A stretch of 8,385 nt of DNA from Spirochaetia bacterium UBA6919. Its GTDB lineage: Bacteria > Spirochaetota > UBA6919. The DNA lies in the NCBI GenBank assembly GCA_002450905.1, contig DKAT01000016.1:1-8385 (forward strand), written 5' to 3'. The position numbers and the translations under genes are program-made. Below the pieces are notes generated by a model. It was not told the origin of the DNA. It searched no databases and worked only from the letters and a program-made list of their open reading frames with translations. Below, piece by piece: positions 1 through 6,612 of the stretch (positions are counted from its first letter, which is position 1; each line of letters starts with the position of its first letter).

Positions 1-48
1 AGTATGGGAAAATCTATTGAACACCTTACAGCCCCATCACCCTAATTC

Positions 49-74
49 GATCATTAAGTTCAGACGAAATGATC
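49..74. repeat. REP-like palindrome, copy 1
   Basis: Perfect 7-bp inverted repeat: GATCATT at 49-55 pairs with AATGATC at 68-74 around a 12-base centre. The unit from 51 to 70 matches 203-222 at 15 of 20 positions. The general form (TCATT, then AGT, then CGAA) resembles extragenic palindromes seen in several bacterial genomes, but that likeness is from memory and unsearched. It lies in a gene-free stretch. Confidence 0.5.
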
Positions 75-86
75 CGCAACACCGTA

Positions 87-107
87 GGGCGAGGCTTTAG
101 CCTTGCA
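87..107. repeat. Palindromic element, GCRAG/CTYGC type, copy 1
   Basis: GCGAGGCT at 89-96 is followed by TT and then AGCCTTGC at 99-106. The arms pair along 8 bp with one G-T wobble and a two-base centre. The outer shell GCRAG...CTYGC is shared with the element at 128-147, while the core differs. Local GC is about half, well above the surrounding sequence. It is likely an extragenic palindromic repeat; a function as terminator is unlikely because no T-run follows. Confidence 0.5.
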
Positions 108-127
108 TAAACATCCAACCACCGCAA

Positions 128-147
128 GCAAGAATATATATTCTCGC
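128..147. repeat. Palindromic element, GCRAG/CTYGC type, copy 2
   Basis: AGAATATATATTCT at 131-144 is a perfect 14-bp palindrome. It extends to 128-147 with GC/GC outer pairs and a single mismatch (A130 against C145). The outer shell GCAAG...CTCGC matches that of the element at 89-106, with a different, AT-only core. Keeping the shell while the core changes is what one expects of a structured repeat family. Confidence 0.45.
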
Positions 148-202
148 CTCTTTTGGTCTAAATATCTCTGGGGACGATACCCACATGTTCAACCTAATTC
201 TG

Positions 203-222
203 TCATTGAGTGGAGTCGAACT
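203..222. repeat. REP-like unit, copy 2 (degenerate)
   Basis: TCATTGAGTGGAGTCGAACT matches the unit at 51-70 at 15 of 20 positions, 152 bp downstream and in the same orientation. The long flanking arms of copy 1 are not kept here, so it may be a decayed copy. It is not inside any convincing coding region. Confidence 0.4.
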
Positions 223-258
223 ACACAACAACTAAAAAATCCACTTTACAATGGGATA

Positions 259-273
259 AAAACCTTTTATAAT
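259..273. repeat. Direct repeat flanking the orphan gene, left copy
   Basis: AAAACCTTTTATAAT. It matches 820-834 (AAAACCTTTTATGAT) at 14 of 15 positions in the same orientation. This copy ends one base before the stop codon of the minus-strand gene at 275-811, and its partner lies 8 bases beyond that gene's start codon. The sequence is AT-rich, so chance is possible. Confidence 0.35.
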
Positions 274-274
274 T

Positions 275-811
275 TTACAAAAGAACGTATAAGTCTTCAT
301 CAGATAAAAGCTCACGAGGATCTCCATTGTGTTCATCAGAAAGAATGCATTTTACAAATGTATTGTTATTCTTTAGGTTATAGGTTAAGTTCAAAAATTC
401 AACAAAAGTTTGAAAATTATTTTTTTCACTTTCTTTTTTGGGAAAAGACATATCATTAGCAAATACTAACTCTATATCAAAAGTTTGCAATTCTCCATTT
501 ACTAAAATATAACATTGTAGAAAACACTCTGTAAAATATTTACCAATCAATTTATGCATAGTATCATTTTCAGTTTTTCTTTCAATAATTTCAAATATAG
601 AATCATTAAGTTTTGCTGGTTCATCTAATTGAAGATTATTAATAACAACTATATGGATGTCTTTTACATAAGTCTTAAAAACTTCTAATGTATTTCTAAT
701 ATCAGATAAAGGAATATCTAAAATGAATATTTCTGTTAAAGAACCAGAATAATTTAACAGAAAATTCTTGACCTTAGTCCACAATGTTTCAGCTTTAATC
801 ATAATATTCAT
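275..811 (-). CDS. Conserved-looking hypothetical protein, 178 aa, function unknown
   Basis: An uninterrupted 178-residue reading frame that I do not recognise. The protein is acidic-to-neutral and soluble-looking, with no signal peptide or membrane segment. It alternates hydrophobic strands (for example IFILDIP near residue 28, IHIVVIN near 52) with charged helical stretches, as in an alpha/beta fold. It ends in a polar tail (LSDEDLYVLL). Start at 811 is an ATG, with a second ATG three codons in. The only Shine-Dalgarno-like sequence is AAAAGG (824-829 on the plus strand), about 12 bases upstream, which is weak. Three 60-base rows counted inside the gene (481-660) give 22-25% GC, far below dxr (33-38% in sampled rows) and the M20 gene (43% in one row), so it may be acquired. 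A 15-bp near-perfect direct repeat brackets it. The opposite-strand frame at 103-459 overlaps it but begins inside a palindromic repeat and looks spurious. Confidence 0.65.
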   Translation of the reverse strand: MNIMIKAETLWTKVKNFLLNYSGSLTEIFILDIPLSDIRNTLEVFKTYVKDIHIVVINNLQLDEPAKLNDSIFEIIERKTENDTMHKLIGKYFTECFLQCYILVNGELQTFDIELVFANDMSFPKKESEKNNFQTFVEFLNLTYNLKNNNTFVKCILSDEHNGDPRELLSDEDLYVLL

Positions 812-819
812 TTAACAAC

Positions 820-834
820 AAAACCTTTTATGAT
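820..834. repeat. Direct repeat flanking the orphan gene, right copy
   Basis: AAAACCTTTTATGAT, the partner of 259-273 with one mismatch. On the minus strand it includes the AAAAGG that is the best available ribosome-binding candidate for the gene starting at 811, so part of the match could reflect that signal rather than a mobility footprint. Confidence 0.35.
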
Positions 835-848
835 CCACCTTAATTTAG

Positions 849-869
849 TCTGATGTCACGAACATCAGA
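849..869. repeat. 8-bp inverted repeat upstream of the orphan gene
   Basis: TCTGATGT at 849-856 pairs perfectly with ACATCAGA at 862-869 around the 5-base loop CACGA. It lies 38 bases upstream of the minus-strand start at 811, a position suited to an operator. No long T-run follows on either strand and no plus-strand gene ends before it, which argues against a terminator. Confidence 0.45.
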
Positions 870-1101
870 ATTCCTTTCTTCTATAAAATTTTTTCATTTT
901 ATTATTCTCGTAATACTATTCACCAATACTTTAGATGATAAAATGAATTCTGTACCTCGTATATAATATTACATAAAAACTTTTATAAATTATAATAAAA
1001 ATTAATTTTTGTCAAAAGAAATTGTCTATTCACGTAATATGAAAGTTTTAAATATTTGATTGAAAATATCATTATTTTAGAAGGAATTGCACTTTTAATC
1101 G
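870..1101. other. AT-rich intergenic stretch without a recognisable gene
   Basis: Between the inverted repeat at 849-869 and the dxr promoter region I see no reading frame of meaningful length on either strand and no RNA-like structure. It contains an all-AT palindrome AAAAATTAATTTTT at 997-1010 and an isolated TATAAT at 962-967 without a good -35 partner. AGAAGGA at 1079-1085 resembles a ribosome-binding site, but the frame it would serve (TTG at 1087) stops after three codons. Confidence 0.5.
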
Positions 1102-1129
1102 TTGTCATTTGCTAAAATTATTATATATT
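1102..1129 (+). promoter_or_regulatory. Candidate sigma-70-type promoter for dxr
   Basis: TTGTCA at 1102-1107 (5 of 6 to TTGACA) and TATATT at 1124-1129 (5 of 6 to TATAAT) are separated by 16 bp. Transcription would begin near 1136, about 20 bases before the TTG at 1157. That leaves room for the G-run at 1148-1152 as ribosome-binding site. If real, it lies across the longer in-frame start at 1109 and so favours the shorter protein. Matched by eye only. Confidence 0.45.
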
Positions 1130-1156
1130 TATCCTAGAGTCCATCATGGGGGTATT

Positions 1157-2317
1157 TTGAAATCCATCGCAATCTTAGGATCAACCGGATCCATCGGTAA
1201 AAATACTTTGGAAGTTATCCGAAATCACCCCAATCACTTCCACCTGGAATCCATCAGCACTCATTCCAACATAAATGATTTTTATAACCAGATCAATGAG
1301 TTCCAGCCAAAGAAAGCAGTCATCAGCAATATCGATGCTTATAATGAATTTAAGAAAATGTCATTGAAATCCCATACTGAAGTGTTATATGGTGAAGAGG
1401 GATTATTAGAATTAGTCCGGGATACTAATATTAATCTCATCATTAATGCACTCGTAGGGTTCTCAGGCTTAAAACCAACGATCGAGGGAATTAAACATAA
1501 AAAAGATATTGCCATAGCCAATAAAGAAACCATTGTGGTTGGCGGGGAAATCGTCCTGAACATGGCAAGAGAAAATAATGTTAATATAATCCCTATCGAT
1601 AGCGAGCACAGTGCCCTTTTGTTATTATTAAGGAACATGAAACGTCAGGAGGTTAAGAAATTAATTTTAACAGCATCGGGAGGTCCTTTTAGATCATTAA
1701 ATAAAGAGGAATTTAAGAATATTACCCTGGCACAGGCACTGGATCATCCAACCTGGAAAATGGGAAAAAAAATCACTATTGATAGTTCCACATTAATGAA
1801 CAAGGGATTCGAGGTCATTGAAGCACATCATCTGTTTGACTTTGATTTTCAGGATATAGAAGTGATCATTCATAAGGAATCCATTATCCATTCAATGATA
1901 GAAACGGTTGATGGAGAAACATACGCACAGTTGGGTCCTACGGATATGAAATTCCCTATTCAGAATGCCATGACATATCCCGATATTATAGAAAATAATT
2001 ATCACAAAATGAGTTTATGGGAAATAGGATCCTTATCCTTTGAGAAGCCAGATTATGACAAGTTCCCACTCCTTAAAATCGCTTATGAAACAGGAAAATC
2101 AGGGGGTACTTTACCTGCTGTTTTAAATGCAAGTAATGAAATTGCTGTACAAATGTTTCTCGATAATAAAATAGCTTATTTGGATATTGTTAAACTGATA
2201 GAAAAAACAATATCTACGCATAAAAATATAAATAATTTTGGTATAAAAGATATATTCGAAGCTGATAACTGGGCAAGAGAATATTCAAATCATTTGATTA
2301 AAAATAAATCATTATAA
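1157..2317 (+). CDS. dxr: 1-deoxy-D-xylulose 5-phosphate reductoisomerase
   Basis: Catalyses the NADPH-dependent conversion of 1-deoxy-D-xylulose 5-phosphate to 2-C-methyl-D-erythritol 4-phosphate, the first committed step of the MEP isoprenoid pathway, in the cytoplasm; the target of fosmidomycin. All hallmarks are visible. With the start at 1157 (386 aa) the nucleotide-binding GSTGSIG is at residues 8-14, NKET at 122-125 and DSEHSA at 148-153 with the metal ligands D148 and E150. SGGPF is at 174-178 and N215-K216-G-F-E219 carries the third acidic ligand; QLGPTDMKFPIQNA and the C-terminal helical domain follow. The frame is open from a TTG at 1109, but those 16 extra residues (LLYIYPRVHH) are not family-like. 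The TTG at 1157 follows GGGGG at 1148-1152 and gives the usual KSIAILGSTGSIG beginning. rseP follows after 17 bp, probably co-transcribed. The alternative start at 1109 cannot be excluded. Confidence 0.96.
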   Translation: MKSIAILGSTGSIGKNTLEVIRNHPNHFHLESISTHSNINDFYNQINEFQPKKAVISNIDAYNEFKKMSLKSHTEVLYGEEGLLELVRDTNINLIINALVGFSGLKPTIEGIKHKKDIAIANKETIVVGGEIVLNMARENNVNIIPIDSEHSALLLLLRNMKRQEVKKLILTASGGPFRSLNKEEFKNITLAQALDHPTWKMGKKITIDSSTLMNKGFEVIEAHHLFDFDFQDIEVIIHKESIIHSMIETVDGETYAQLGPTDMKFPIQNAMTYPDIIENNYHKMSLWEIGSLSFEKPDYDKFPLLKIAYETGKSGGTLPAVLNASNEIAVQMFLDNKIAYLDIVKLIEKTISTHKNINNFGIKDIFEADNWAREYSNHLIKNKSL

Positions 2318-2334
2318 TAATTAAAGAGGATACA

Positions 2335-3870
2335 ATGTTAGATACTGTATTAAATATTTTAATCTATGCTATCCCTGGACTAGCATTCCTGGTCATAGTT
2401 CATGAACTGGGACACTTGTTAGTGGCAAGATGGAGTGGCATTGGTGTTGAAGCCTTCTCGATCTTCTTTGGAAGAGCCTTATATAAGTTCAACTGGAAAG
2501 GTATAGAGTGGCGATTAGGCTGGATTCCATTTGGTGGATATTGCAAAATGAAAGGTCAGGAAGACTTTGGCACTGCAGATTCAAAGGGAGACCCTGATGA
2601 ATTCTACAAAAGACCTGCATGGGCACGTCTATTAGCTGTTCTGGCAGGCCCATTTTTTAATATCGTCCTTGGCTTCATCTTATTTGTTGGTATAACTTAT
2701 TTTTTTAATGAATCTATTGTTCCAAACTCACAAATCATAGTTGATCCAATTTCCCAAAAAAAGCTCAATTTACAAAATGGTGATATCATTAAAAAGGTTG
2801 ATGGAAAAGAAATCCATAACTGGAATGAATTAAATGAGTCTCTCATATATGGTATTCATAAGGATAACCAAGTACTAACCGTGGAAAGAAACGGAAAATC
2901 AGTTGATGTTTCCTATAATTATGATATTGATAAGCGAATTAGTAGGGATAATGGTTTTAAACTTCCATCCCTTGTACGTGTTTTAAAAGTCAAGGAAAAG
3001 ATGACAGTTCAAAAGGGTGTTGAGAAGGTTGAAACCCCTGCATTCAAGGCTGGTATTAAAAAAGGAAATCTAATCCTCGCAGTTGATAATCAGGCTATTA
3101 CGTCAAATTCTCAATTAATATATGAATTAAACAAAAATCCTGATCAAAAAGAATATCAAATCACTATACTCCCACTCAAAGAGGATGTTAAAAAAATTAT
3201 TGCTATAGACGGTAAAAAAATCTCGGATGTAAGTCAACTCAATGCATTGATTAGCTCCTCAAAAGATAAATTTTCCATTACCTATAAAGATTCAAAAGGC
3301 ACATTGACGAAAGATCTACCCAAAAAAATGATTAACATAACCCCAAGTTTAATTGAAAGGAAGATTGCAAAATCAAATAAAATAAATAAATACAAAATTA
3401 TAGGTATTCAGGTAAGTGAACAACACCTCCCTGGCATTTTAAATCAAATACAAGAAAAGAATTACTCTGTTTTTGAAGCTATTCCAAGGGGTGTCGAAAA
3501 GGCATATTTCATGTTATATTTGGCTATTGTCCAGTTTAAAATATTCACACAGGTTAAACCAGAAACCCTACAGGAAAATGTCAAAGGACCAATCGGTATT
3601 TTTGATATGCTGGGTAAATCAGGTGCCGCGGGATTTGGACCCTACTTTTCTTTTATTGCGATGTTAAGTATCTTATTAGGAGTATTTAACTTATTGCCAA
3701 TACCAGCAGTAGATGGAGGCCATGTTGTCATAACTCTTTTTGAAATGATCAGACGAAAACCTCTTAGCTTGAAAATGATTCAGCGAATCCAGATTGTGGG
3801 TGTTTTTATCGTAATTTCGCTGGCCGTTTTAATAACATCAAATGATATCTATAATCATTTTATAAAATAG
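2335..3870 (+). CDS. rseP: RIP metalloprotease RseP (site-2 protease family, M50)
   Basis: Inner-membrane zinc protease that cleaves substrates within the bilayer; in studied bacteria it releases envelope-stress sigma factors and clears signal peptides. H23-E24-xx-H27 lies in the first membrane helix (about 8-30). IPFGGYCKMKG (64-74) and RPAWARLLAVLAGP (from 93) are typical, with helix 2 at about 97-123. The third zinc ligand is D460 in PAVDGGH, flanked by helices near 435-470 and 485-502. GPIGI lies just before them. The periplasmic region shows one PDZ-like unit around NGDIIKKVDGKEI (148-160) and a second from A236 (AFKAGIKKGN). A third, half-PDZ-like segment from about 285 (KKIIAIDGKKISD) follows. 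The protein has 511 residues, while E. coli RseP has about 450 with two PDZ domains. Start ATG at 2335 has AAAGAGGA at 2323-2330. It follows dxr by 17 bp, a common pairing. Confidence 0.95.
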   Translation: MLDTVLNILIYAIPGLAFLVIVHELGHLLVARWSGIGVEAFSIFFGRALYKFNWKGIEWRLGWIPFGGYCKMKGQEDFGTADSKGDPDEFYKRPAWARLLAVLAGPFFNIVLGFILFVGITYFFNESIVPNSQIIVDPISQKKLNLQNGDIIKKVDGKEIHNWNELNESLIYGIHKDNQVLTVERNGKSVDVSYNYDIDKRISRDNGFKLPSLVRVLKVKEKMTVQKGVEKVETPAFKAGIKKGNLILAVDNQAITSNSQLIYELNKNPDQKEYQITILPLKEDVKKIIAIDGKKISDVSQLNALISSSKDKFSITYKDSKGTLTKDLPKKMINITPSLIERKIAKSNKINKYKIIGIQVSEQHLPGILNQIQEKNYSVFEAIPRGVEKAYFMLYLAIVQFKIFTQVKPETLQENVKGPIGIFDMLGKSGAAGFGPYFSFIAMLSILLGVFNLLPIPAVDGGHVVITLFEMIRRKPLSLKMIQRIQIVGVFIVISLAVLITSNDIYNHFIK

Positions 3871-3887
3871 TTTAGGGTATAATATAT

Positions 3888-4091
3888 TTACTTGGGATTT
3901 TTTCCATAATATCGGATAAGAAAATAAAAATAACCTATTAAACCTATTGAAAAGATCGTACTGACTACAGATATCACTAAATTAATATTATTAGCAACTT
4001 TGATATAGGATGTGATACCCCAATAGGACATATAGATGGAAAATAATATCCCGGTAAATATCAATACTTTATGAAAATGGATTAATCCCAT
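3888..4091 (-). CDS. Small membrane protein, 67 aa, two transmembrane segments
   Basis: A short frame I do not recognise, but likely real. Two hydrophobic helices are evident, residues about 9-31 (VLIFTGILFSIYMSYWGI) and about 38-60 (LVISVVSTIFSIGLIGYFYF). They are joined by a short polar loop (KVANNIN), and the tail is basic (RYYGKNPK). The positive C-terminus and the His/Lys-bearing N-terminus (HFHK) suggest both ends face the cytoplasm. CTGGAG (complement of 4100-4105) lies 8 bases before the ATG, a good ribosome-binding site. The gene converges on rseP with only 17 bp between the two stop codons, and I see no clear bidirectional terminator there. Function cannot be assigned; it has no visible metal-binding or catalytic motif. 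Confidence 0.6.
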   Translation of the reverse strand: MGLIHFHKVLIFTGILFSIYMSYWGITSYIKVANNINLVISVVSTIFSIGLIGYFYFLIRYYGKNPK

Positions 4092-4217
4092 GAACTATAC
4101 TCCAGACATGTTATATAGAAAGTTTCTTATATTCTTAAAAAATAAATTACTACATAAAGATAGATATTTCACAAGCATTTGACGATTAAATTAAAATAAA
4201 TTACACATTATAAAAAA

Positions 4218-5525
4218 ATGGATATCATACAAGAAGCACTCAATATCTTAAAAATAAATTCTGTCTCCCAAACGGGTAATATAGAAATAGTCCAATATGT
4301 CAGCAAATTGCTCCAAGCTATAAATCTTCCCATAGAAATCCAGAGCACAACCCATCGTGGTATCCCGCAACAAAACATCATCACTCGGATTAATGGAAAA
4401 TCATCCAAAGAAATTCTATTCAATACCCACCTAGATACTGTCTCACCTGGGGATCCAATGAAATGGACAATGCTGGATGGAAAACCATTTGAGCCCAAAA
4501 TCATTGAGAATAAAATCTATGGACTTGGTAGTGCGGATACTAAAATTGATTACCTGTGTAAATTAAAAGCCCTTTCAAAATACAAAAATGAAAAGTTCAC
4601 CAATCCACTGACGTTTGTAGGCACTTTTGGGGAAGAGATGGGTCTTATAGGTTGTGAATATTTTCTTAATTCCGGATATGTTAAACCAAAATATACTTTT
4701 GTCGGAGAACCCACGGCACTGAATCTTGTCTATGCCCATAAGGGAATGATTGTTATCCGGATTGATACACCCTTTCATTCATATAATAATATTCAACCTT
4801 CAAAATCACTCGAATTTACTGGTGAATCAGCCCATGGAAGTACTCCCCATCTTGGGAAAAGTGCATTTATTGAGGGCATAACTCATTTAAAATCCCTTCC
4901 TGAAGACTTAGAAATCGTTGAGATATCAGGGGGTTCCGCTGTCAATATGGTTCCTATAGATCTTACGATGAAATTATCCTCTTATCCCACAACTCCTAAT
5001 AGAAATAAAATCCTCCAGATCTTTAAAATTTTGGACAACATTGAACAAAACTTGAAAAATGATCTGGATTCAGACTATAACCCACCCTATTCTGTCCTAA
5101 ATATTGGAACAATTCGGATAGAACAAGAAAAACTCGTTATGAGAATGGCATTTCGTATGCTCCCCAAAAGAGATTTTAATCCAATTTTAAAAGAAATCCA
5201 ACAATCATTGTCCCAAATCCAGGGTGAAGCAATATTAGAAAGGGATCAACCCGCGATGTATACAGACAGAAATGGATTTCTCATCCAAACATCCTTAAAA
5301 ATATTGAATGAAATGGCTATCCCAGCCCAAATTGAAACAAAACCTGCATCCACAGAAGCCGCTTTATATGAAAAATGGGGTGCTCAATCTGTTATATTCG
5401 GACCAGGGATTGCCATGGGTAATATCCATAAGCCCAATGAATATAATTACATAGATCACATCGAAAAGGCTGTATTATTTTATGAAAGGGTTATTGAAGT
5501 ATTTTGCTTAAGTGAAATCCCGTAA
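4218..5525 (+). CDS. M20-family metallopeptidase / N-acyl-amino-acid deacylase (ArgE/DapE-like)
   Basis: Member of the M20 di-zinc amidohydrolases (ArgE, DapE, aminoacylase-1, carboxypeptidase G2), which remove N-acyl groups from amino acids or cleave small peptides in the cytoplasm. Zinc and catalytic residues are all present: H71 and D73 in NTHLDTV, bridging D107 in GLGSADTK, general-base E139 with E140 in GTFGEEMG, E164 in GEPT, and H404 in GNIHKPNEY. The lid/dimerisation domain starts near residue 190 and includes H206 in GESAHGSTPH. Length 435 is slightly above the usual 375-410; about 15 residues (PFHSYNNIQPSK) are inserted just before the lid strand. No signal peptide. ATG at 4218 has no Shine-Dalgarno sequence (six A's precede it); a TTGACG at 4179-4184 lacks a clean -10. 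The astA-like gene starts 6 bases after its stop, so the two probably act on related substrates. Substrate unknown: N-succinyl or N-acetyl ornithine, citrulline or arginine are plausible by context. Confidence 0.88.
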   Translation: MDIIQEALNILKINSVSQTGNIEIVQYVSKLLQAINLPIEIQSTTHRGIPQQNIITRINGKSSKEILFNTHLDTVSPGDPMKWTMLDGKPFEPKIIENKIYGLGSADTKIDYLCKLKALSKYKNEKFTNPLTFVGTFGEEMGLIGCEYFLNSGYVKPKYTFVGEPTALNLVYAHKGMIVIRIDTPFHSYNNIQPSKSLEFTGESAHGSTPHLGKSAFIEGITHLKSLPEDLEIVEISGGSAVNMVPIDLTMKLSSYPTTPNRNKILQIFKILDNIEQNLKNDLDSDYNPPYSVLNIGTIRIEQEKLVMRMAFRMLPKRDFNPILKEIQQSLSQIQGEAILERDQPAMYTDRNGFLIQTSLKILNEMAIPAQIETKPASTEAALYEKWGAQSVIFGPGIAMGNIHKPNEYNYIDHIEKAVLFYERVIEVFCLSEIP

Positions 5526-5531
5526 TATGAT

Positions 5532-6557
5532 ATGTTTATTATACGCGAAGTCCAGAAATCTGATCTCCATGAATTATATAATCTCGCAGAGGTTTTAAAA
5601 CTCTCATCCAAAGTATATTTCTATAATTTGCCCCACGATAAATCTCTTCTTGATGAGAAAATAAATCTATCAATCCAATCATTTTCCGGTAAGTTAAAAA
5701 ATCCTTTGAATGGTGAATATATATTTGTTTTGGTGGATACAGAAAAAAATAAAATCATTGGCACCTCCATGATCGTTGCTCAGCACGGAACCCCGGAATC
5801 CCCTCATCAATTTTTCAGAGTCAAAAAAATAAAGAAACACAGTAAATCTCTTCACATTGGATTTATCCACGAAATTCTTGAATATGGATATGATACCAAT
5901 GGTCCCACAGAGATAGGCGGGCTTGTGCTTCACCCAGATTATAGGAATAGTAGGGAGAAACTGGGAAAACAGCTTTCCTTTGTAAGATTTCTTTATATAG
6001 CGATGCATCCAACTCATTTTAGAGATAGAATATTGGCAGAACTCCAGCCCCCTTTGACTCCCACAGGAGAGAGTCCTTTTTGGGAAGCTCTGGGACGTAA
6101 ATTCACCAATCTAACCTACGAAGAAGCAGATAATCTGAGCAGAAAAAATAAAGAATTTATCATTTCTCTATTCCCAGAAGGATATATTTATACGGCCCTA
6201 TTAAATACTGAAGCCCGACAAGCCATTGGGAAGATAAACCAGCAAACGAAACCTGTAGAACACCTGTTAAAGAAAATAGGATTTAAATATCTTAATATGA
6301 TAGACCCCTTTGATGGGGGGCCTCATTATGGTACAAAAATATCTGATATTTCACTGATCAAAAATACAAAAGAATTTAGCCATATTATGCCTTCAGAGAA
6401 AAAAAATAATCATATCGGTTTAATAGGGACCCATTCGGACGAGGGATTTCTGGCGATTCAAACGGAATTAACTTGTAAAGATGATAAGTTATTATGCCCT
6501 GAGTCCGTTGTGTCCTTGATGAATCAACCCAAAAAAATCTTTGTATGTAATTATTAA
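5532..6557 (+). CDS. astA: Arginine N-succinyltransferase (AstA family)
   Basis: In the family, transfers succinyl from succinyl-CoA to the alpha-amino group of arginine (or ornithine in the AruF/AruG paralogues), the first step of the AST arginine-catabolic pathway; cytoplasmic, GNAT-related fold. Recognisable landmarks: an N-terminal IIREVQKSDLHELYNLAE (3-20), GGLVLHPDYR at 129-138 as the CoA-binding loop region, SPFWEALGRKF around F183-W184, then EARQAIGKI. PVEHLLKKIGFKY and DPFDGGPHYG (F260-D-G-G-P) follow. These line up in order with E. coli AstA as I remember it, and 341 residues matches its length (about 344). The last ~70 residues are more divergent. ATG at 5532 lies 6 bases after the M20 stop without a Shine-Dalgarno sequence, so translation is probably coupled. 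No AstB, C, D or E gene is in the window; the arginine substrate is inferred from family only. Confidence 0.88.
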   Translation: MFIIREVQKSDLHELYNLAEVLKLSSKVYFYNLPHDKSLLDEKINLSIQSFSGKLKNPLNGEYIFVLVDTEKNKIIGTSMIVAQHGTPESPHQFFRVKKIKKHSKSLHIGFIHEILEYGYDTNGPTEIGGLVLHPDYRNSREKLGKQLSFVRFLYIAMHPTHFRDRILAELQPPLTPTGESPFWEALGRKFTNLTYEEADNLSRKNKEFIISLFPEGYIYTALLNTEARQAIGKINQQTKPVEHLLKKIGFKYLNMIDPFDGGPHYGTKISDISLIKNTKEFSHIMPSEKKNNHIGLIGTHSDEGFLAIQTELTCKDDKLLCPESVVSLMNQPKKIFVCNY

Positions 6558-6579
6558 GGATATTTATAATTTTATAGAT

Positions 6580-6612
6580 AATTCTATCAAGAATTTCTAT
6601 CGGTGTGACCGA
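6580..6612. repeat. Two small hairpins after astA, weak terminator candidates
   Basis: AATTCT at 6580-6585 pairs with AGAATT at 6590-6595 (loop ATCA), and TCGGT at 6600-6604 pairs with ACCGA at 6608-6612 (loop GTG). Neither is followed by a T-run, so intrinsic termination is doubtful, but nothing better is visible after the M20-astA unit. Confidence 0.25.

Noticed and set aside
1..45. Possible C-terminal end of a plus-strand gene entering the window (open to TAA at 43-45)
   Set aside because: Only 14 codons are visible with no recognisable motif; it is equally likely to be an unused frame beside the repeats.
160..235. tRNA-like 3' half (GTTCAA at 187-192)
   Set aside because: No acceptor, D or anticodon arms can be paired around it.
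103..459. 118-codon plus-strand open frame
   Set aside because: It starts inside the palindromic element at 89-106, has no ribosome-binding site, overlaps the more protein-like minus-strand gene over 185 bases, and its translation resembles no family and is rich in residues typical of non-coding frames.
1339..1638. Minus-strand open frame inside dxr
   Set aside because: A shadow of dxr, whose plus-strand translation carries every catalytic motif.
3473..3667. Overlapping plus-strand 64-codon frame inside rseP
   Set aside because: Out-of-frame shadow over the conserved GPIGI and third-zinc-ligand region of rseP.
3871..3887. Bidirectional terminator between rseP and the convergent small gene
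   Set aside because: The 17-bp gap holds no inverted repeat.
4208..4778. Minus-strand open frames inside the M20 gene
   Set aside because: Shadows of the M20 gene, whose plus-strand metal ligands are intact across this region.
5694..6017. Minus-strand open frame inside the astA gene
   Set aside because: Shadow of astA; no family resemblance and no independent start signals.
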